Origin: Lachnospiraceae bacterium
Lineage (GTDB): Bacteria > Bacillota > Clostridia > Lachnospirales > Lachnospiraceae
Assembly (NCBI GenBank): GCA_017476665.1
Contig: JAFUZJ010000053.1
Coordinates: forward strand, 1 to 64,000
DNA length: 64,000 nt
Direction of reading: 5' to 3'
Each line of letters starts with the position of its first letter. Within the stretch, counting starts at the first letter, position 1. The translations under genes were made by a program, and so were the position numbers. This document shows, one piece after another, positions 8,145-17,522 of this stretch. The notes under the pieces were generated by a model. That model did no database searches. It was not told the DNA's origin and saw nothing but the letters and a program-made list of their open reading frames with translations.

Positions 8145-10232
8145 TTAAAAAATATGGTACACACGGATCCAGCTTACGTCAATTTTTTGCACCGCAGTAA
8201 GGCCTTTATAAATCTCTTCATCAATCTTTTGGTATACTGCAAGCACTTCCTGCCTCTCCCTTTCGGAAATCGTTGAATTGCTATAAGCCGCCCTCATAAT
8301 AATATCCGTAAACACTCCCGCCACACTTGTGTCGATACACTCAAATTCTTCCGCCATTTTTTCGGCAAAATCTTTCTCCTGACCGATGTAACCCACAAGT
8401 CTTCCGCTCAATTGCGCATAGTTCAATATTCTGTAAAAAAGTTGCCTTACTTCCATTTCCTTCCGGCTTTTCACCAAAATTTGCCTTCTGATAAATGCCA
8501 AAAGGATCAGTCCTCCGAAAGCCATCGCCGCATACGCGCCATAGCCTATATATTTTCCATATTCTCCTCCGGTTTCCTCACTCCCACCGGTTTTCGGATC
8601 TTTCGCTTCTTCCTCCTCTTCCTCTTCTTCCTCGTCCTCGCCGATCTGTTCCTCTGTTTCTTCCTCTTCGTCCTCCTCATCCGCCGCTGCCACTTGAATA
8701 CCTGTCACGCTGAAAGCAACTCCGTCTCCGCCTTCCGCAGCTGACAGCAGATTATCCATGTTCCAACCGACAGCCCCCATTTCTCCGCCTATATACTCCG
8801 CAGGTGTCATTTCCACCGGAACCCATCCATAATCCTCATGGTATATTTCCACCCAGGCATGTTTTCGCAGATCCGTCAGCGTTGCTGCGTAGGTTCCGTC
8901 AGACTGTAACGAGAAATCCTCCGGACGCGCCACCACTCCGGTCACATACCTGGCCGGCACTCCATACATACGATACATCAGCGTTGCCGCAGAGGCATAG
9001 TGCATGCAGAATCCCCGTCTGCTTTCAAACAGAAAATATTCGACAACATCCCGATTCACAGGGGTAATTCCGGGTGTCCTCGTATAGACACTGCCTTCCG
9101 TCACTGTGCTCCTGATAAAATCCGTGATCTCCGTGAAATCCACAAGAGGATTCTGCCTGCAGATTTCGGCAAGTCCTGGCACCCGCTTCTCGGGCACAGT
9201 CAGATATTTCTCCCATGCATACGCTCCGTACGCATCGCGTACATCCAACAGTTTTTTACTGAAAAAAAACTCATTTCTGCGCATGCGCTCCGGATCCAGC
9301 TGTGCATATTCGTAATAAAACCAGGTATCAATCTGTTCCCCTTCCGCAAACTCATAAGGATATTCCGCGTTGCTTGCATACACGGAAAAATACGGCTTAT
9401 AGCTCCCGTGATAAGAAGATGTGGTGTGAAGCCTTATGGTTTTTGCCTCCTCGTCCTTCGGCAGATTTCCCCTCAACATCATCGGCCAGTCACCCATATA
9501 CCCTTGGTTCAGCATAAATACCATACATTCGAACCGAATCTGCAGCCATGTCTTTTGCTCATACCTGTCCGAGAAAGCAGTATCATCCACCACAAAATCC
9601 GTCTCACTGTCCTTCGTCCATTTCCGTCCTGTGTAATCAGCACCTGTATACCCCCTCAAATAAACGGTGTCTGACGGAATCCTGTCCACCACAATATCCA
9701 ATATGATCCCATTGGAAAGATAGTCGTTTCCACGGATCACATCTCCGTTTTCATATAGATTATTTTGGGATTGTCCCAAGAACCTGTGATACCGCATACT
9801 GATCTCTCTGTCCGCCCAAAACGCCAGCCCGCTTAACTCATCCCCAAACAGATTCTGGATGATAAAGGATGCAATGAAAACCACTCCGAACAGGACACAG
9901 GATACCGTAACAGCGCGTACTTTTCCCTCTGCATAGGTCCCTAAAAAAGACAGAAAGACCATTAAAACTGACATCCATGACACCTTCGCCGCAAAAGCAG
10001 GCGCAGCCGCGATCACTCCCGCCGCCAGAAAATAAACGGCTGCCCTGAACGGAGTTGCTGCAATCCCCCATACAGCAGCAACGATCACACCTACAACAAC
10101 GTAATGCCACCTGCCGTCATAAACACTCCGAAACATCTCTGAAACCACAGGAAATATCCCGGCGAACCCCAAAAACATCCAGATCAGGGAAAAACGGGAA
10201 ACGAAGAATACCTTTTTTCTTTCCTCACTCAT
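8145..10232 (-). CDS. Membrane-anchored transglutaminase-like protein
   Basis: 695 residues. An N-terminal block of about five membrane helices (roughly 1-130) is followed by a long outer region with a transglutaminase-like domain: the cysteine motif RRGFCMHYASAATLMYRMYGVPARYVTG, the histidine motif LRKHAWVEIYHEDYGWVPVEMTP. Then come a very acidic linker (runs of Glu/Asp near 525-560), one more helix (about 572-592) and a cytoplasmic tail. This is the DUF3488/TgpA-like layout. Its start overlaps the DUF58 stop by 4 nt, and the MoxR gene precedes that one. Such MoxR-DUF58-transglutaminase units are widespread; their substrate is generally unknown. Confidence 0.88.
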   Translation of the reverse strand: MSEERKKVFFVSRFSLIWMFLGFAGIFPVVSEMFRSVYDGRWHYVVVGVIVAAVWGIAATPFRAAVYFLAAGVIAAAPAFAAKVSWMSVLMVFLSFLGTYAEGKVRAVTVSCVLFGVVFIASFIIQNLFGDELSGLAFWADREISMRYHRFLGQSQNNLYENGDVIRGNDYLSNGIILDIVVDRIPSDTVYLRGYTGADYTGRKWTKDSETDFVVDDTAFSDRYEQKTWLQIRFECMVFMLNQGYMGDWPMMLRGNLPKDEEAKTIRLHTTSSYHGSYKPYFSVYASNAEYPYEFAEGEQIDTWFYYEYAQLDPERMRRNEFFFSKKLLDVRDAYGAYAWEKYLTVPEKRVPGLAEICRQNPLVDFTEITDFIRSTVTEGSVYTRTPGITPVNRDVVEYFLFESRRGFCMHYASAATLMYRMYGVPARYVTGVVARPEDFSLQSDGTYAATLTDLRKHAWVEIYHEDYGWVPVEMTPAEYIGGEMGAVGWNMDNLLSAAEGGDGVAFSVTGIQVAAADEEDEEEETEEQIGEDEEEEEEEEEAKDPKTGGSEETGGEYGKYIGYGAYAAMAFGGLILLAFIRRQILVKSRKEMEVRQLFYRILNYAQLSGRLVGYIGQEKDFAEKMAEEFECIDTSVAGVFTDIIMRAAYSNSTISERERQEVLAVYQKIDEEIYKGLTAVQKIDVSWIRVYHIF

Positions 10233-11368
10233 GGTATCACCACCTTTCCCTCTTCCAGTTCCTTCACATACCCTTCCGGTGTAAATTCCCTGACAAGGAG
10301 TTCTCCGCAGAACAGCCTCAGACTTCCGTCAAGCTCGATCATTCGGCTTCCCAGCTTTGTGCGCTTCTCTTTGGTAAATGCCGCCTCGTCAATATTTTCT
10401 TTCTGCATCCATCCAGCCTCATAAAGTGCCTCAAACGCCTCGTCACTGTCATCTCTGTCCCGGATGATCCGCCTCTGTATCTCACCGGTCTGGGGATCCA
10501 TCCAATGCAGATCTATACTGTCAAACCCGGACATAAGCCCCAGGATCAGCGCCTGAAGGATCTCATAAAAAGCATCCTTTGCCACATCTCCCATCCCCTC
10601 ACTCTCCAGAAGGTTCGCAAATAAGGACACTCTGCGTTCATCTGCCCTGCTGAATTTCTTGACCCAGATTTCATCGCTCTTTGCACTCAGCTTCCAATGT
10701 ATGTTCTTAATGTTGTCCCCCGGCACATATTCATTATACTGTAAAAGTTCCTGCACATCCTCACCCAAAACAGGAATAGATTCGCTGTCGTTTCCCACGG
10801 TCAAAAGGCTCTCCCCTTCCGCCGCTTCAATATTCATTACATATTCTCTGGGAAATACCGGGATAAGCCGCTCTTTGCTGTCAGTCTTAAGTTTCCTTTT
10901 GAATATTTTCAAGCTATCCCACACAAAGATCCTCTCGAGTGTAAAGCTTTCAAATCCACAATGCTCCGCAGAAGTTTCAAACAGACACCTCTCCCTGCCG
11001 CGGGACTTCACCTGCCCCTCATACAGCAATTTCACTCTGCGCTTTTTCTTCCGGTCTTTCTGACGCAGAAAGTGCTGATGCTGAAGCATCCTGACACGAA
11101 AGTGCCAGATCGGTATAACACCTTTGTTTTCCAGGACGAGTACAAGTCCCGCCCTCTCTCCTCGCACGAATCGCCTTTCATTTCCCCATGAAATGACCTT
11201 AATACTTTTAGAAAAAAGATGCGCCAAGACAGCCATAAATATCCACAGCAAAAATTCAATGACCGACGCAACCATTACGATTCCCGACCGGTAAATCCCG
11301 GCGAGATATAACGTCACCGTTGCCAATATCAATAAAAAGAATGCTTTCATCTTCCCCAAGTCTCCCAC
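10229..11368 (-). CDS. DUF58 domain protein
   Basis: 379 residues with two N-terminal membrane helices (about 8-52) and a C-terminal DUF58 domain, a von Willebrand-A-like fold. The family signature is the run GDNIKNIHWKLSAKSDEIWVKKF. It is the middle gene of the MoxR-DUF58-transglutaminase unit: 23 bp after the MoxR stop and overlapping the transglutaminase start by 4 nt, so translation is probably coupled. DUF58 proteins are thought to act with MoxR ATPases in assembling envelope complexes; the partner here is not known. Confidence 0.88.
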   Translation of the reverse strand: MGDLGKMKAFFLLILATVTLYLAGIYRSGIVMVASVIEFLLWIFMAVLAHLFSKSIKVISWGNERRFVRGERAGLVLVLENKGVIPIWHFRVRMLQHQHFLRQKDRKKKRRVKLLYEGQVKSRGRERCLFETSAEHCGFESFTLERIFVWDSLKIFKRKLKTDSKERLIPVFPREYVMNIEAAEGESLLTVGNDSESIPVLGEDVQELLQYNEYVPGDNIKNIHWKLSAKSDEIWVKKFSRADERRVSLFANLLESEGMGDVAKDAFYEILQALILGLMSGFDSIDLHWMDPQTGEIQRRIIRDRDDSDEAFEALYEAGWMQKENIDEAAFTKEKRTKLGSRMIELDGSLRLFCGELLVREFTPEGYVKELEEGKVVIP

Positions 11369-11391
11369 TAACTGCTCGCAATCTCCTACCG

Positions 11392-12339
11392 TTATTTTCT
11401 ACCTGGCTCAGGCTTTATCACTTTATCAGTGATTTCCCGCAAAACCTCCTTTTTTTTGACACCTTCCATACGAGCGGCTGCTCCAAGCCGGATTCTGTGG
11501 GCAGCCACATAAGGGAACTGGGACGCTACATCCTCCGGTGTGACATAATCTCTGCCTTCAAACCAAGCCGATGCTTTTGCCATTCTGGTCAGCGCGATCG
11601 TACCTCTCGGACTGGCTCCCTGTTCTATCTGTCCATGCTCTCTTGTGCTTGTGATCAGTTCCACCAGATACCGGTACACCTCATCACTGATGAACACCTT
11701 GTCCGCTTCCGCCTGCATTTTCAAGAAACTGTCACGATCCGTGATCGCTTCACAATTCTCATTGGTCTTTTCCAAACGGTTCTCTTTCGCCATCCTGACT
11801 TCGCTCTCAAAATCTGGATATCCCACAGTCATGGAGATCATAAATCTGTCCATCTGCGCGGAGGGCAAAGGCTGTGTTCCCACCGCACCAAAGGGATTCT
11901 GGGTTGCCACCACGATAAACGGTGGCTCAAGTACTCTGGTGACTCCCTCCACCGTGACCTGTTTCTCCTGCATGACCTCCAAAAGTGCCGACTGGGTCTT
12001 AGGCGTGGTGCGGTTGATCTCATCCGCCAGCATCAGATTACAAAATACCGCCCCCTTCTGATATTCAAACGTTCCTGTTTCCCTTCGATAAATAGAATAG
12101 CCCGTAAGATCCGAAGGCATCACATCCGGCGTGAACTGAACTCTTTTCCAGGAAAGTCCCATGGAGTGCGCGAAGAGCAAGGCCATAGTGGTCTTCCCCA
12201 CGCCGGGGATATCTTCCAGCAAAATATTCCCTCCTGCCAGGAAAGCGGTCATGACCTCCCTGACCACTTCCTCCTTACCCAAGATGTGTTCATTTACCTG
12301 TGCTGTTATTTTTCGTGCAATCTCTCTGTAGCCTGACAT
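11392..12339 (-). CDS. MoxR-family AAA+ ATPase
   Basis: 315 residues from the chosen start. The AAA+ core is complete: Walker A (DIPGVGKTTMALLFA), Walker B (LMLADEINRTTPKTQSALLEVMQE), sensor 1 (VVATQNPFG) and arginine-rich lid elements (GASPRGTIALTRMAKA). The start at 12339 is preferred because AAGGAGGT lies 5 nt upstream; an upstream ATG at 12381 would overlap the previous gene. It leads the MoxR-DUF58-transglutaminase unit and probably acts as a chaperone for insertion or maturation of envelope proteins. Confidence 0.92.
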   Translation of the reverse strand: MSGYREIARKITAQVNEHILGKEEVVREVMTAFLAGGNILLEDIPGVGKTTMALLFAHSMGLSWKRVQFTPDVMPSDLTGYSIYRRETGTFEYQKGAVFCNLMLADEINRTTPKTQSALLEVMQEKQVTVEGVTRVLEPPFIVVATQNPFGAVGTQPLPSAQMDRFMISMTVGYPDFESEVRMAKENRLEKTNENCEAITDRDSFLKMQAEADKVFISDEVYRYLVELITSTREHGQIEQGASPRGTIALTRMAKASAWFEGRDYVTPEDVASQFPYVAAHRIRLGAAARMEGVKKKEVLREITDKVIKPEPGRK

Positions 12340-12368
12340 CTTGACCTCCTTCTCTTCCTTAAAATCTT

Positions 12369-13100
12369 TTATTTCCCCCAAATGTCCATGCGATTCAGAA
12401 TACCATCCACATCAATCCCCGGGTGCGTGGTATAAATCTGCAAAATTTGATTCACAAACTCCACCGACACTTTATTACGCCCGGCAATCCTGTCCACCGT
12501 GCGGTTCGCTTTCATATCTTTCATGATCGCGCGGATCAGCTTGTCCATGTCCCTTGCTGCGTCGGGAAGTTCCTTGTCACCGGCTTTGGGCTCCTGCTGC
12601 AAATCAATCCGCTCAACGGTATAATTATGCTCCCCTTCGTCAACCTTCATGACCGCCATGGTGATCGGCTGCGTAAACCGTCTTGGCCCACAGCTTCCGG
12701 GATTCAGATAAAGTGTCCCGCCTTCTGTGTTTGCTGCATATTTATGCGAATGTCCGTAAATCACCACATCCACCCCGCTCAAATCCTGCCGGATGTTCTT
12801 TTTCTTGTGTGTCATGTAAAAATGAAATCCATAGAGCTCCAGATCCCGCTCCAACGGCAGGTTCGCCTCTCGTTCTTCCTGCGGCCAGGTCTCTGCGCTC
12901 CACTCCTCATCCGCATTTCCCCGCACGAAATATGCCGGCGCGATCGCATCCAGCTCGTCATACGTCATGCTGCTTGCAATGTCACCCCCGTGCAGGATCA
13001 CCTCACAGCCCTTCAGAACCTGCTTGATCTCCGGACGCAAGAGAGAATGCGTGTCGGACAGGACCGCGATACAATGAATGCCCTGTTTTTTTTCTGCCAT
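12369..13100 (-). CDS. YfcE/MJ0936-like metallophosphoesterase
   Basis: 243 residues. Calcineurin-like phosphodiesterase motifs: LSDTHSLL, LHGGDIAS, RGNADEEW, YGHSHKY and LNPGS, the set that binds two metal ions. A C-terminal extension of about 70 residues, helical and rich in basic residues (ARDMDKLIRAIMKDMK, then VEFVNQILQIYTTHPGIDVDGILNRM), is longer than in E. coli YfcE. It may add regulation or binding. The gene has its own promoter at 13135-13163 and ends 29 bp before the MoxR start, so it may also feed the downstream unit. Confidence 0.88.
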   Translation of the reverse strand: MAEKKQGIHCIAVLSDTHSLLRPEIKQVLKGCEVILHGGDIASSMTYDELDAIAPAYFVRGNADEEWSAETWPQEEREANLPLERDLELYGFHFYMTHKKKNIRQDLSGVDVVIYGHSHKYAANTEGGTLYLNPGSCGPRRFTQPITMAVMKVDEGEHNYTVERIDLQQEPKAGDKELPDAARDMDKLIRAIMKDMKANRTVDRIAGRNKVSVEFVNQILQIYTTHPGIDVDGILNRMDIWGK

Positions 13101-13134
13101 TTATTGATCTGCTCCTCTCGCAATAGGTATAATT

Positions 13135-13163
13135 ATTATAAACTTTTTCAAAGTATATATCAA
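13135..13163 (-). promoter_or_regulatory. Promoter of the phosphoesterase gene
   Basis: TTGATA (13158-13163) and TATAAT (13135-13140) with a 17-bp spacer on the minus strand, about 30 bp upstream of the start codon. Confidence 0.6.
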
Positions 13164-13172
13164 ACAAATATA

Positions 13173-13215
13173 CAAGGTGCAGGCTCTTATTAATTCGTTA
13201 AGAACCTGCACCTTG
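13173..13215 (-). terminator. Intrinsic terminator after ileS
   Basis: CAAGGTGCAGG and CCTGCACCTTG form an 11-bp stem, extended by TCTT/AAGA around an AT-rich loop. A TATATTTGTTTG tail follows on the minus strand. It separates ileS from the phosphoesterase promoter. Confidence 0.7.
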
Positions 13216-13243
13216 AGTTGATATTACCAATTGCTGTATTGTA

Positions 13244-16200
13244 TTACACTCTCTCGATCGCCACGGTAACCTTCTCGCCGTTCACATCCCATTCCTTTGC
13301 CACCTCAAAATCCTTGCCGCTTGTCAGCTCATCTGCCAGCACCTTGCCGGAGATGGCGCCGCTGTTCTTCTGCGCGATAGCAGACAGCTTGTCGTTGCCG
13401 TTCAGCGACACGCGAATGTGATCCATCACTTTGAAATCCGCATCCTTACGCATGGTCTGCACCTTGCTGATGATCTCGAATACAAAGCCCTCCTCGATCA
13501 GCTCCTCGGTGAGGTTCATGTCCAGAACCACCGTCATACGGTTGTCCTCCTGGGATACATAGCCGTCCTTCTGCACCATGTCGATCAACAGATCATCCTT
13601 GGTCAGCTCCACCGTCACGCCAGCCACATCAAATTTCAGTGCGCCATTTGCGTTCAGCTCATCCATAGCCGCATTGCCGTCCAGAGATGCCAGGGTCTTC
13701 TGAATGCCGCCCAGCTGCTTGCCGTACTTAGGTCCCACGGTACGAAGCTGCGGCTTAAAGGTATAGGACGTAAAGTCTCTCACATCGTCCGTGAAGATCA
13801 CATCTTTCACATTCAGTTCGTCCGCAATGATGTCGGTATAGAACTTATCCTTCACGGAACCGGCGTCACCGTGCACCTGCACATCCGCCTTGATATACAT
13901 CTTAGAGAGGGGCTGACGGTTCTTTACATTCACCTCATTACGGCACGCACGTCCCATGACAACCGCATCCAGCACAGCCTCCATGTTTTTCTCCAGATCC
14001 TTGTCAATATGCTCCTGCTTCACCTGGGGGAACGCACACAGATGAATACTCTCCGGCGCATTCGCATCATTGCTGCGCACCAGATTCTGGTAAATATCCT
14101 CCGTCATGAACGGGATCATGGGCGCTGCCGCTTTGCACAGGGTCACTAGTGCGGTATACAGCGTCATATAGGCATTGATCTTATCCTGCTCCATGCCCTT
14201 CGCCCAGAAACGCTCACGGCTGCGGCGCACATACCAGTTGCTCAGATCATCCACAAAATCCTGCATGGCCTTGGCCGCCTCGGGGATCCGGTAAGCGTCC
14301 AGATTGGAATCCACCTCACCTACCACTGTGTTCAGCCGGGACAGGATCCACTTATCCATAACCGCCAGCTTGTCATAATCCAGCGTATATTTTGTCGCAT
14401 CGAATTCATCAATATTTGCATACAGCACAAAGAACGCATAGGTGTTCCACAGGGTGCCCATGAACTTGCGCTGTCCCTCCTGTACAGCCTTGCCGGAAAA
14501 ACGCTTGGGCAACCAGGGTGCGGAACTGGTATAGAAATACCATCTGATGGCATCTGCACCGTAAGTCTCCAATGCGTCAAAAGGATCCACCGCATTGCCC
14601 TTAGACTTACTCATCTTCTGGCCGTTCTCATCCTGCACATGTCCCATGACGATCACGTTCTCGTAAGGCGCTTTGTTGAAAAGCAGCGTGGACTCTGCTA
14701 ACAGCGAGTAAAACCAGCCTCTGGTCTGATCCACCGCCTCAGAAATAAACTGGGCCGGGAACTGCTGCTCAAACAGCTCCTTATTTTCAAAGGGATAATG
14801 ATGCTGCGCAAAGGGCATTGCTCCGGAGTCAAACCAGCAGTCGATCACCTCCGGTACACGCTTCATCTGCTTGCCGCATTCCGGACACTTGATCGTGATT
14901 GCATCGATGTAAGGTCTGTGGAACTCTACGGTCTTCGCCTCCTCATTGCCGCTCATCTGATAGAGTTCCTCACGGCTTCCGATGGCATGCTGGCAGCCGC
15001 ACTCGCACTCCCAGATATTGAGCGGGGTACCCCAGTAACGGTTTCTGGAGAGTCCCCAGTCCTGAATGTTCTCCAGCCAGTTGCCGAAACGTCCCTCGCC
15101 GATGGACTGCGGGATCCAGTTGATGGTGTTGTTGTTGCGCACCAGATCATCTTTCACGGCAGTCATCTTAATGAACCAGGACTCACGTGCATAGTAGATC
15201 AGCGGTGTGTCACATCTCCAGCAGAACGGATAATCATGCTCAAACTTGGGTGCGTCAAATAGTTTGCCTTCCTTATCCAGGTCAACCAGCACATCCTTGT
15301 CCGCATCTTTCACAAACTTGCCGGCATAAGGGGTTTCCTCTGTCATGTTGCCCTTGCCGTCCACAAACTGTACAAAAGGCAGATCATAGTCGCGACCCAC
15401 ACGGGCATCATCCTCACCGAATGCAGGAGCGATATGAACGATTCCGGTACCGTCGGACATTGTGACATAGTTGTCACAAGTCACGAAGTGCGCTTTCTTT
15501 TTCTGCTTTGCAGCGGATTCACCCGCGCAGGCAAAGAGGGGTTCGTACTCTTTATACTCCAGATCTTTACCGGTATAAGTTTCCAACACTTCATAGGCAG
15601 GCTTCCCATCCTCCGCTAACTTCCCCAGCACGGAATCCAACAGCGCCTGCGCCATATAATAGGTCTTGCCGTCCGCTGCTTTCACTTTGCAATAAGTCTC
15701 GTTCGGATTGGTACAAAGAGCTACGTTGGAAGGCAGTGTCCAAGGTGTAGTCGTCCACGCCAGGAAATAAGCATCCTCGCCCACTACCTTGAAGCGAACC
15801 ACCGCCGAGCGCTCCTTGACCGCCTTATATCCCTGCGCCACCTCATGGCTGGACAAAGGCGTTCCGCAGCGCGGGCAGTAGGGTACGATCTTAAAGCCCT
15901 TGTACAAAAGCTTCTTGTCCCAGATGGTCTTCAGTGCCCACCACTCGGACTCAATATAATCATCCGTGTAAGTCACGTAAGGGTTGTCCATATCCGCCCA
16001 GAAGCCGACTGTCTTGGAAAAATCCTCCCACATGCCCTTATACTTCCACACACTCTCCTTACACTTGTCGATAAATGGCGCAAGACCATATTCCTCGATC
16101 TGCTCCTTGCCGTCCAGACCCAGAAGCTTCTCCACCTCCAGCTCCACCGGCAGACCGTGAGTGTCCCAGCCCGCTTTTCTGGGTACCATATAACCCTTCA

Positions 16201-16420
16201 TGGTACGGTAACGGGGGATCATATCCTTGATGGTACGGGTCTCCACATGTCCAATGTGAGGCTTGCCGTTTGCCGTGGGCGGTCCGTCATAAAACGTATA
16301 GGTTGGTCCCTCCTTGCGGGTATCAATACTCTTCCGGAAAATGTCGTTGTCCGTCCAGAATTTCTCCACCGCTTTCTCGCGTTCCACAAAATTCAGATTC
16401 TTGTCTACCTGCTTGTACAT
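13244..16420 (-). CDS. ileS: Isoleucyl-tRNA synthetase
   Basis: Charges tRNA-Ile in the cytoplasm. 1058 residues, the long form of the enzyme. Class I motifs: the HIGH-type DGPPTANGKPHIGHVETR near residue 45 and KMSKSKGNAVDPFDALETYGADA near 590. The editing (CP1) domain lies between, with WTTTPWTLPSN and the DGTGIVHIAPAFGEDD signature. Cysteine pairs (CPRCG, CECGC, CPECG) could hold zinc. The anticodon-binding region includes NWYVRRSRERFW. The long C-terminal domain places it with the eukaryote-like ileS2 group, whose members are often less sensitive to mupirocin. Expression is controlled by the upstream T-box leader. Confidence 0.97.
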   Translation of the reverse strand: MYKQVDKNLNFVEREKAVEKFWTDNDIFRKSIDTRKEGPTYTFYDGPPTANGKPHIGHVETRTIKDMIPRYRTMKGYMVPRKAGWDTHGLPVELEVEKLLGLDGKEQIEEYGLAPFIDKCKESVWKYKGMWEDFSKTVGFWADMDNPYVTYTDDYIESEWWALKTIWDKKLLYKGFKIVPYCPRCGTPLSSHEVAQGYKAVKERSAVVRFKVVGEDAYFLAWTTTPWTLPSNVALCTNPNETYCKVKAADGKTYYMAQALLDSVLGKLAEDGKPAYEVLETYTGKDLEYKEYEPLFACAGESAAKQKKKAHFVTCDNYVTMSDGTGIVHIAPAFGEDDARVGRDYDLPFVQFVDGKGNMTEETPYAGKFVKDADKDVLVDLDKEGKLFDAPKFEHDYPFCWRCDTPLIYYARESWFIKMTAVKDDLVRNNNTINWIPQSIGEGRFGNWLENIQDWGLSRNRYWGTPLNIWECECGCQHAIGSREELYQMSGNEEAKTVEFHRPYIDAITIKCPECGKQMKRVPEVIDCWFDSGAMPFAQHHYPFENKELFEQQFPAQFISEAVDQTRGWFYSLLAESTLLFNKAPYENVIVMGHVQDENGQKMSKSKGNAVDPFDALETYGADAIRWYFYTSSAPWLPKRFSGKAVQEGQRKFMGTLWNTYAFFVLYANIDEFDATKYTLDYDKLAVMDKWILSRLNTVVGEVDSNLDAYRIPEAAKAMQDFVDDLSNWYVRRSRERFWAKGMEQDKINAYMTLYTALVTLCKAAAPMIPFMTEDIYQNLVRSNDANAPESIHLCAFPQVKQEHIDKDLEKNMEAVLDAVVMGRACRNEVNVKNRQPLSKMYIKADVQVHGDAGSVKDKFYTDIIADELNVKDVIFTDDVRDFTSYTFKPQLRTVGPKYGKQLGGIQKTLASLDGNAAMDELNANGALKFDVAGVTVELTKDDLLIDMVQKDGYVSQEDNRMTVVLDMNLTEELIEEGFVFEIISKVQTMRKDADFKVMDHIRVSLNGNDKLSAIAQKNSGAISGKVLADELTSGKDFEVAKEWDVNGEKVTVAIERV

Positions 16421-16435
16421 CTCAGTCTCCTTTCC

Positions 16436-16729
16436 AAAATAAAAAGCTTCGCCCTGTAACAGGACGAAGCTCTACCACCTCTTACAACAACATACTTCCC
16501 ATTCTGAATTCTACGGGAGTGATATGGTGTCCGATAACGGCGGACAGCCGTTCAACGCTACTGAAATCCATCTTCGCGCCGCCTGCTCCGGAGTGATCTT
16601 CGCCCGCTCTCTACTCGCACCGGTCTCTCACCATCACCGGTTCGCTTTGCCTTTTGAGTGGCGGCTACTCTCTCCTTCCACGCATTTCATTCTGTATCAA
16701 TTGATACATTCTGTTTCAATGATAATCTG
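16436..16729 (-). promoter_or_regulatory. T-box riboswitch leader of ileS
   Basis: The leader of about 290 nt has T-box elements in order. They are a GA-rich start of stem I (GGAGAGAGTAG), hairpins with conserved distal-loop-like sequence, the AGTAG...GAACGG segment, the T-box GAGGTGGTAGAGC (about 16470-16482), and a terminator at 16445-16471. The UGGU bulge fits the A73 discriminator of tRNA-Ile. A candidate isoleucine specifier ATC lies at 16595-16597, but its exact placement needs a structural alignment. Uncharged tRNA-Ile would stabilise the antiterminator and switch ileS on. Confidence 0.8.
16445..16471 (-). terminator. Regulated terminator of the ileS T-box
   Basis: AGCTTCGTCCTG and CAGGGCGAAGCT form a 12-bp stem with one wobble pair and a 3-nt loop. 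TTTTTATTTT follows on the minus strand. It overlaps the T-box sequence, as expected for alternative terminator and antiterminator folds. Confidence 0.85.
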
Positions 16730-16735
16730 ATGGGA

Positions 16736-16765
16736 ATTATAGTACGTGTTTTCCCTCTTTGTCAA
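16736..16765 (-). promoter_or_regulatory. ileS promoter
   Basis: TTGACA (16760-16765) and TATAAT (16736-16741) with an 18-bp spacer. Transcription would start near 16729, just before the T-box leader. Confidence 0.75.
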
Positions 16766-16773
16766 GTCCAATC

Positions 16774-17268
16774 TTATAGAGCTGTCTTCGGTTTTGCCTT
16801 TACTTTCGGCTTAGCGTCTGCTTCCGGCTTTTCCTCTGTCTTCTTGAACTCCGCCTTAACTTCTGCCTTGGGCTCCGCCTTCTTAGGCTCTGCTTTCACT
16901 TCCGCCTTCTTGTTTTCTGCCTTTGCTGCACGCTTTTTATGAGGAACCTCCGGCTTGAGTTTGGCAACTTTGCGGAACTTATCCATATTGCCCTCCAATC
17001 GCAGCAGACCCTTTTCCAATGCCTGCTCAAATGTCATCTCGCCCTTGGCTATCTCTACGATCGTATCGGAGGAAATCGTCATCAGACCATCTCTGTCATA
17101 ATAATCATAAGGCTCCACGCAAACTGCACGTCCGGCAACCTCAATATAAAATGCACCTTCTCCTTCTCCCGTAACATTCACCTGAATGGCGATATGCTCG
17201 TATATCTCTCGCGCATCGGCATTTTCATATGCGGTTCTCACGCATTGAACAATCTCTTCATATGTCAT
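16774..17268 (-). CDS. SCP2 sterol-binding-like protein with a charged tail
   Basis: 164 residues. The first 105 or so resemble the SCP-2 fold (IAIQVNVTGEGEGAFYIEVAGRAVCVEP, then DGLMTISSDTIVEIAKGEMTFEQALEKGLLRLEG). This fold binds lipids or acyl-CoA, though bacterial members have no agreed role. The last 55 residues are low-complexity Lys/Ala/Glu/Pro (KKAEPKAEVKAE-like repeats), probably disordered. GGAGG lies upstream of the start. The gene has its own strong promoter at 17405-17433, with a terminator-like hairpin at the very start of the transcript. Confidence 0.75.
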   Translation of the reverse strand: MTYEEIVQCVRTAYENADAREIYEHIAIQVNVTGEGEGAFYIEVAGRAVCVEPYDYYDRDGLMTISSDTIVEIAKGEMTFEQALEKGLLRLEGNMDKFRKVAKLKPEVPHKKRAAKAENKKAEVKAEPKKAEPKAEVKAEFKKTEEKPEADAKPKVKAKPKTAL

Positions 17269-17347
17269 AGACTACACCTCCTTTTGTCGCAGATCACAAG
17301 CAAAATCCTTTTTGCTCAAAAATCCGTTTTTACTTTCATCAGACCAG

Positions 17348-17393
17348 AAAAAAGCTTTGTCCGCTTTCACTTTACCTGGTGAAACAAAGCTTT
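17348..17393 (-). terminator. Terminator-like hairpin in the 5' leader of the SCP2-like gene
   Basis: CAAAGCTTT/AAAGCTTTG arms with inner GTGAAA/TTTCAC, followed on the minus strand by six T. Predicted transcription starts about 5 nt before it, so most transcripts could end after about 50 nt unless antitermination occurs. The plus-strand flank is also T-rich, so it may work in both directions. Confidence 0.6.
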
Positions 17394-17404
17394 GCTTGTT
17401 TTAT

Positions 17405-17433
17405 ATTATAACAAATTACTCAAAAAAAATCAA
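17405..17433 (-). promoter_or_regulatory. Promoter of the SCP2-like gene
   Basis: TTGATT (17428-17433) and TATAAT (17405-17410) with a 17-bp spacer, reading left. Transcription start near 17398. Confidence 0.65.
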
Positions 17434-17469
17434 CTGTAGAAACAACAACCGCAAAATTGTTTCCCTTCC

Positions 17470-17498
17470 TTGCATTTCTGCACATAAAAGTATATCAT
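17470..17498 (+). promoter_or_regulatory. Promoter of the diguanylate cyclase gene
   Basis: TTGCAT (17470-17475) and TATCAT (17493-17498) with a 17-bp spacer. The gap to the start codon is short, about 25 nt, and contains GGAGGAAG. Confidence 0.5.
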
Positions 17499-17522
17499 AT
17501 AATTGTGCGGAGGAAGTACATC

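Noticed and set aside
8580-8690. GAG-rich tract as a simple-sequence repeat
   Set aside because: It encodes the acidic linker of the transglutaminase-like protein; codons vary and no regular repeat unit is present.
16694-16707. GTATCAATTGATAC palindrome as an operator
   Set aside because: It lies inside the ileS leader just after the transcription start, where a small RNA hairpin is a simpler explanation. No second copy seen.
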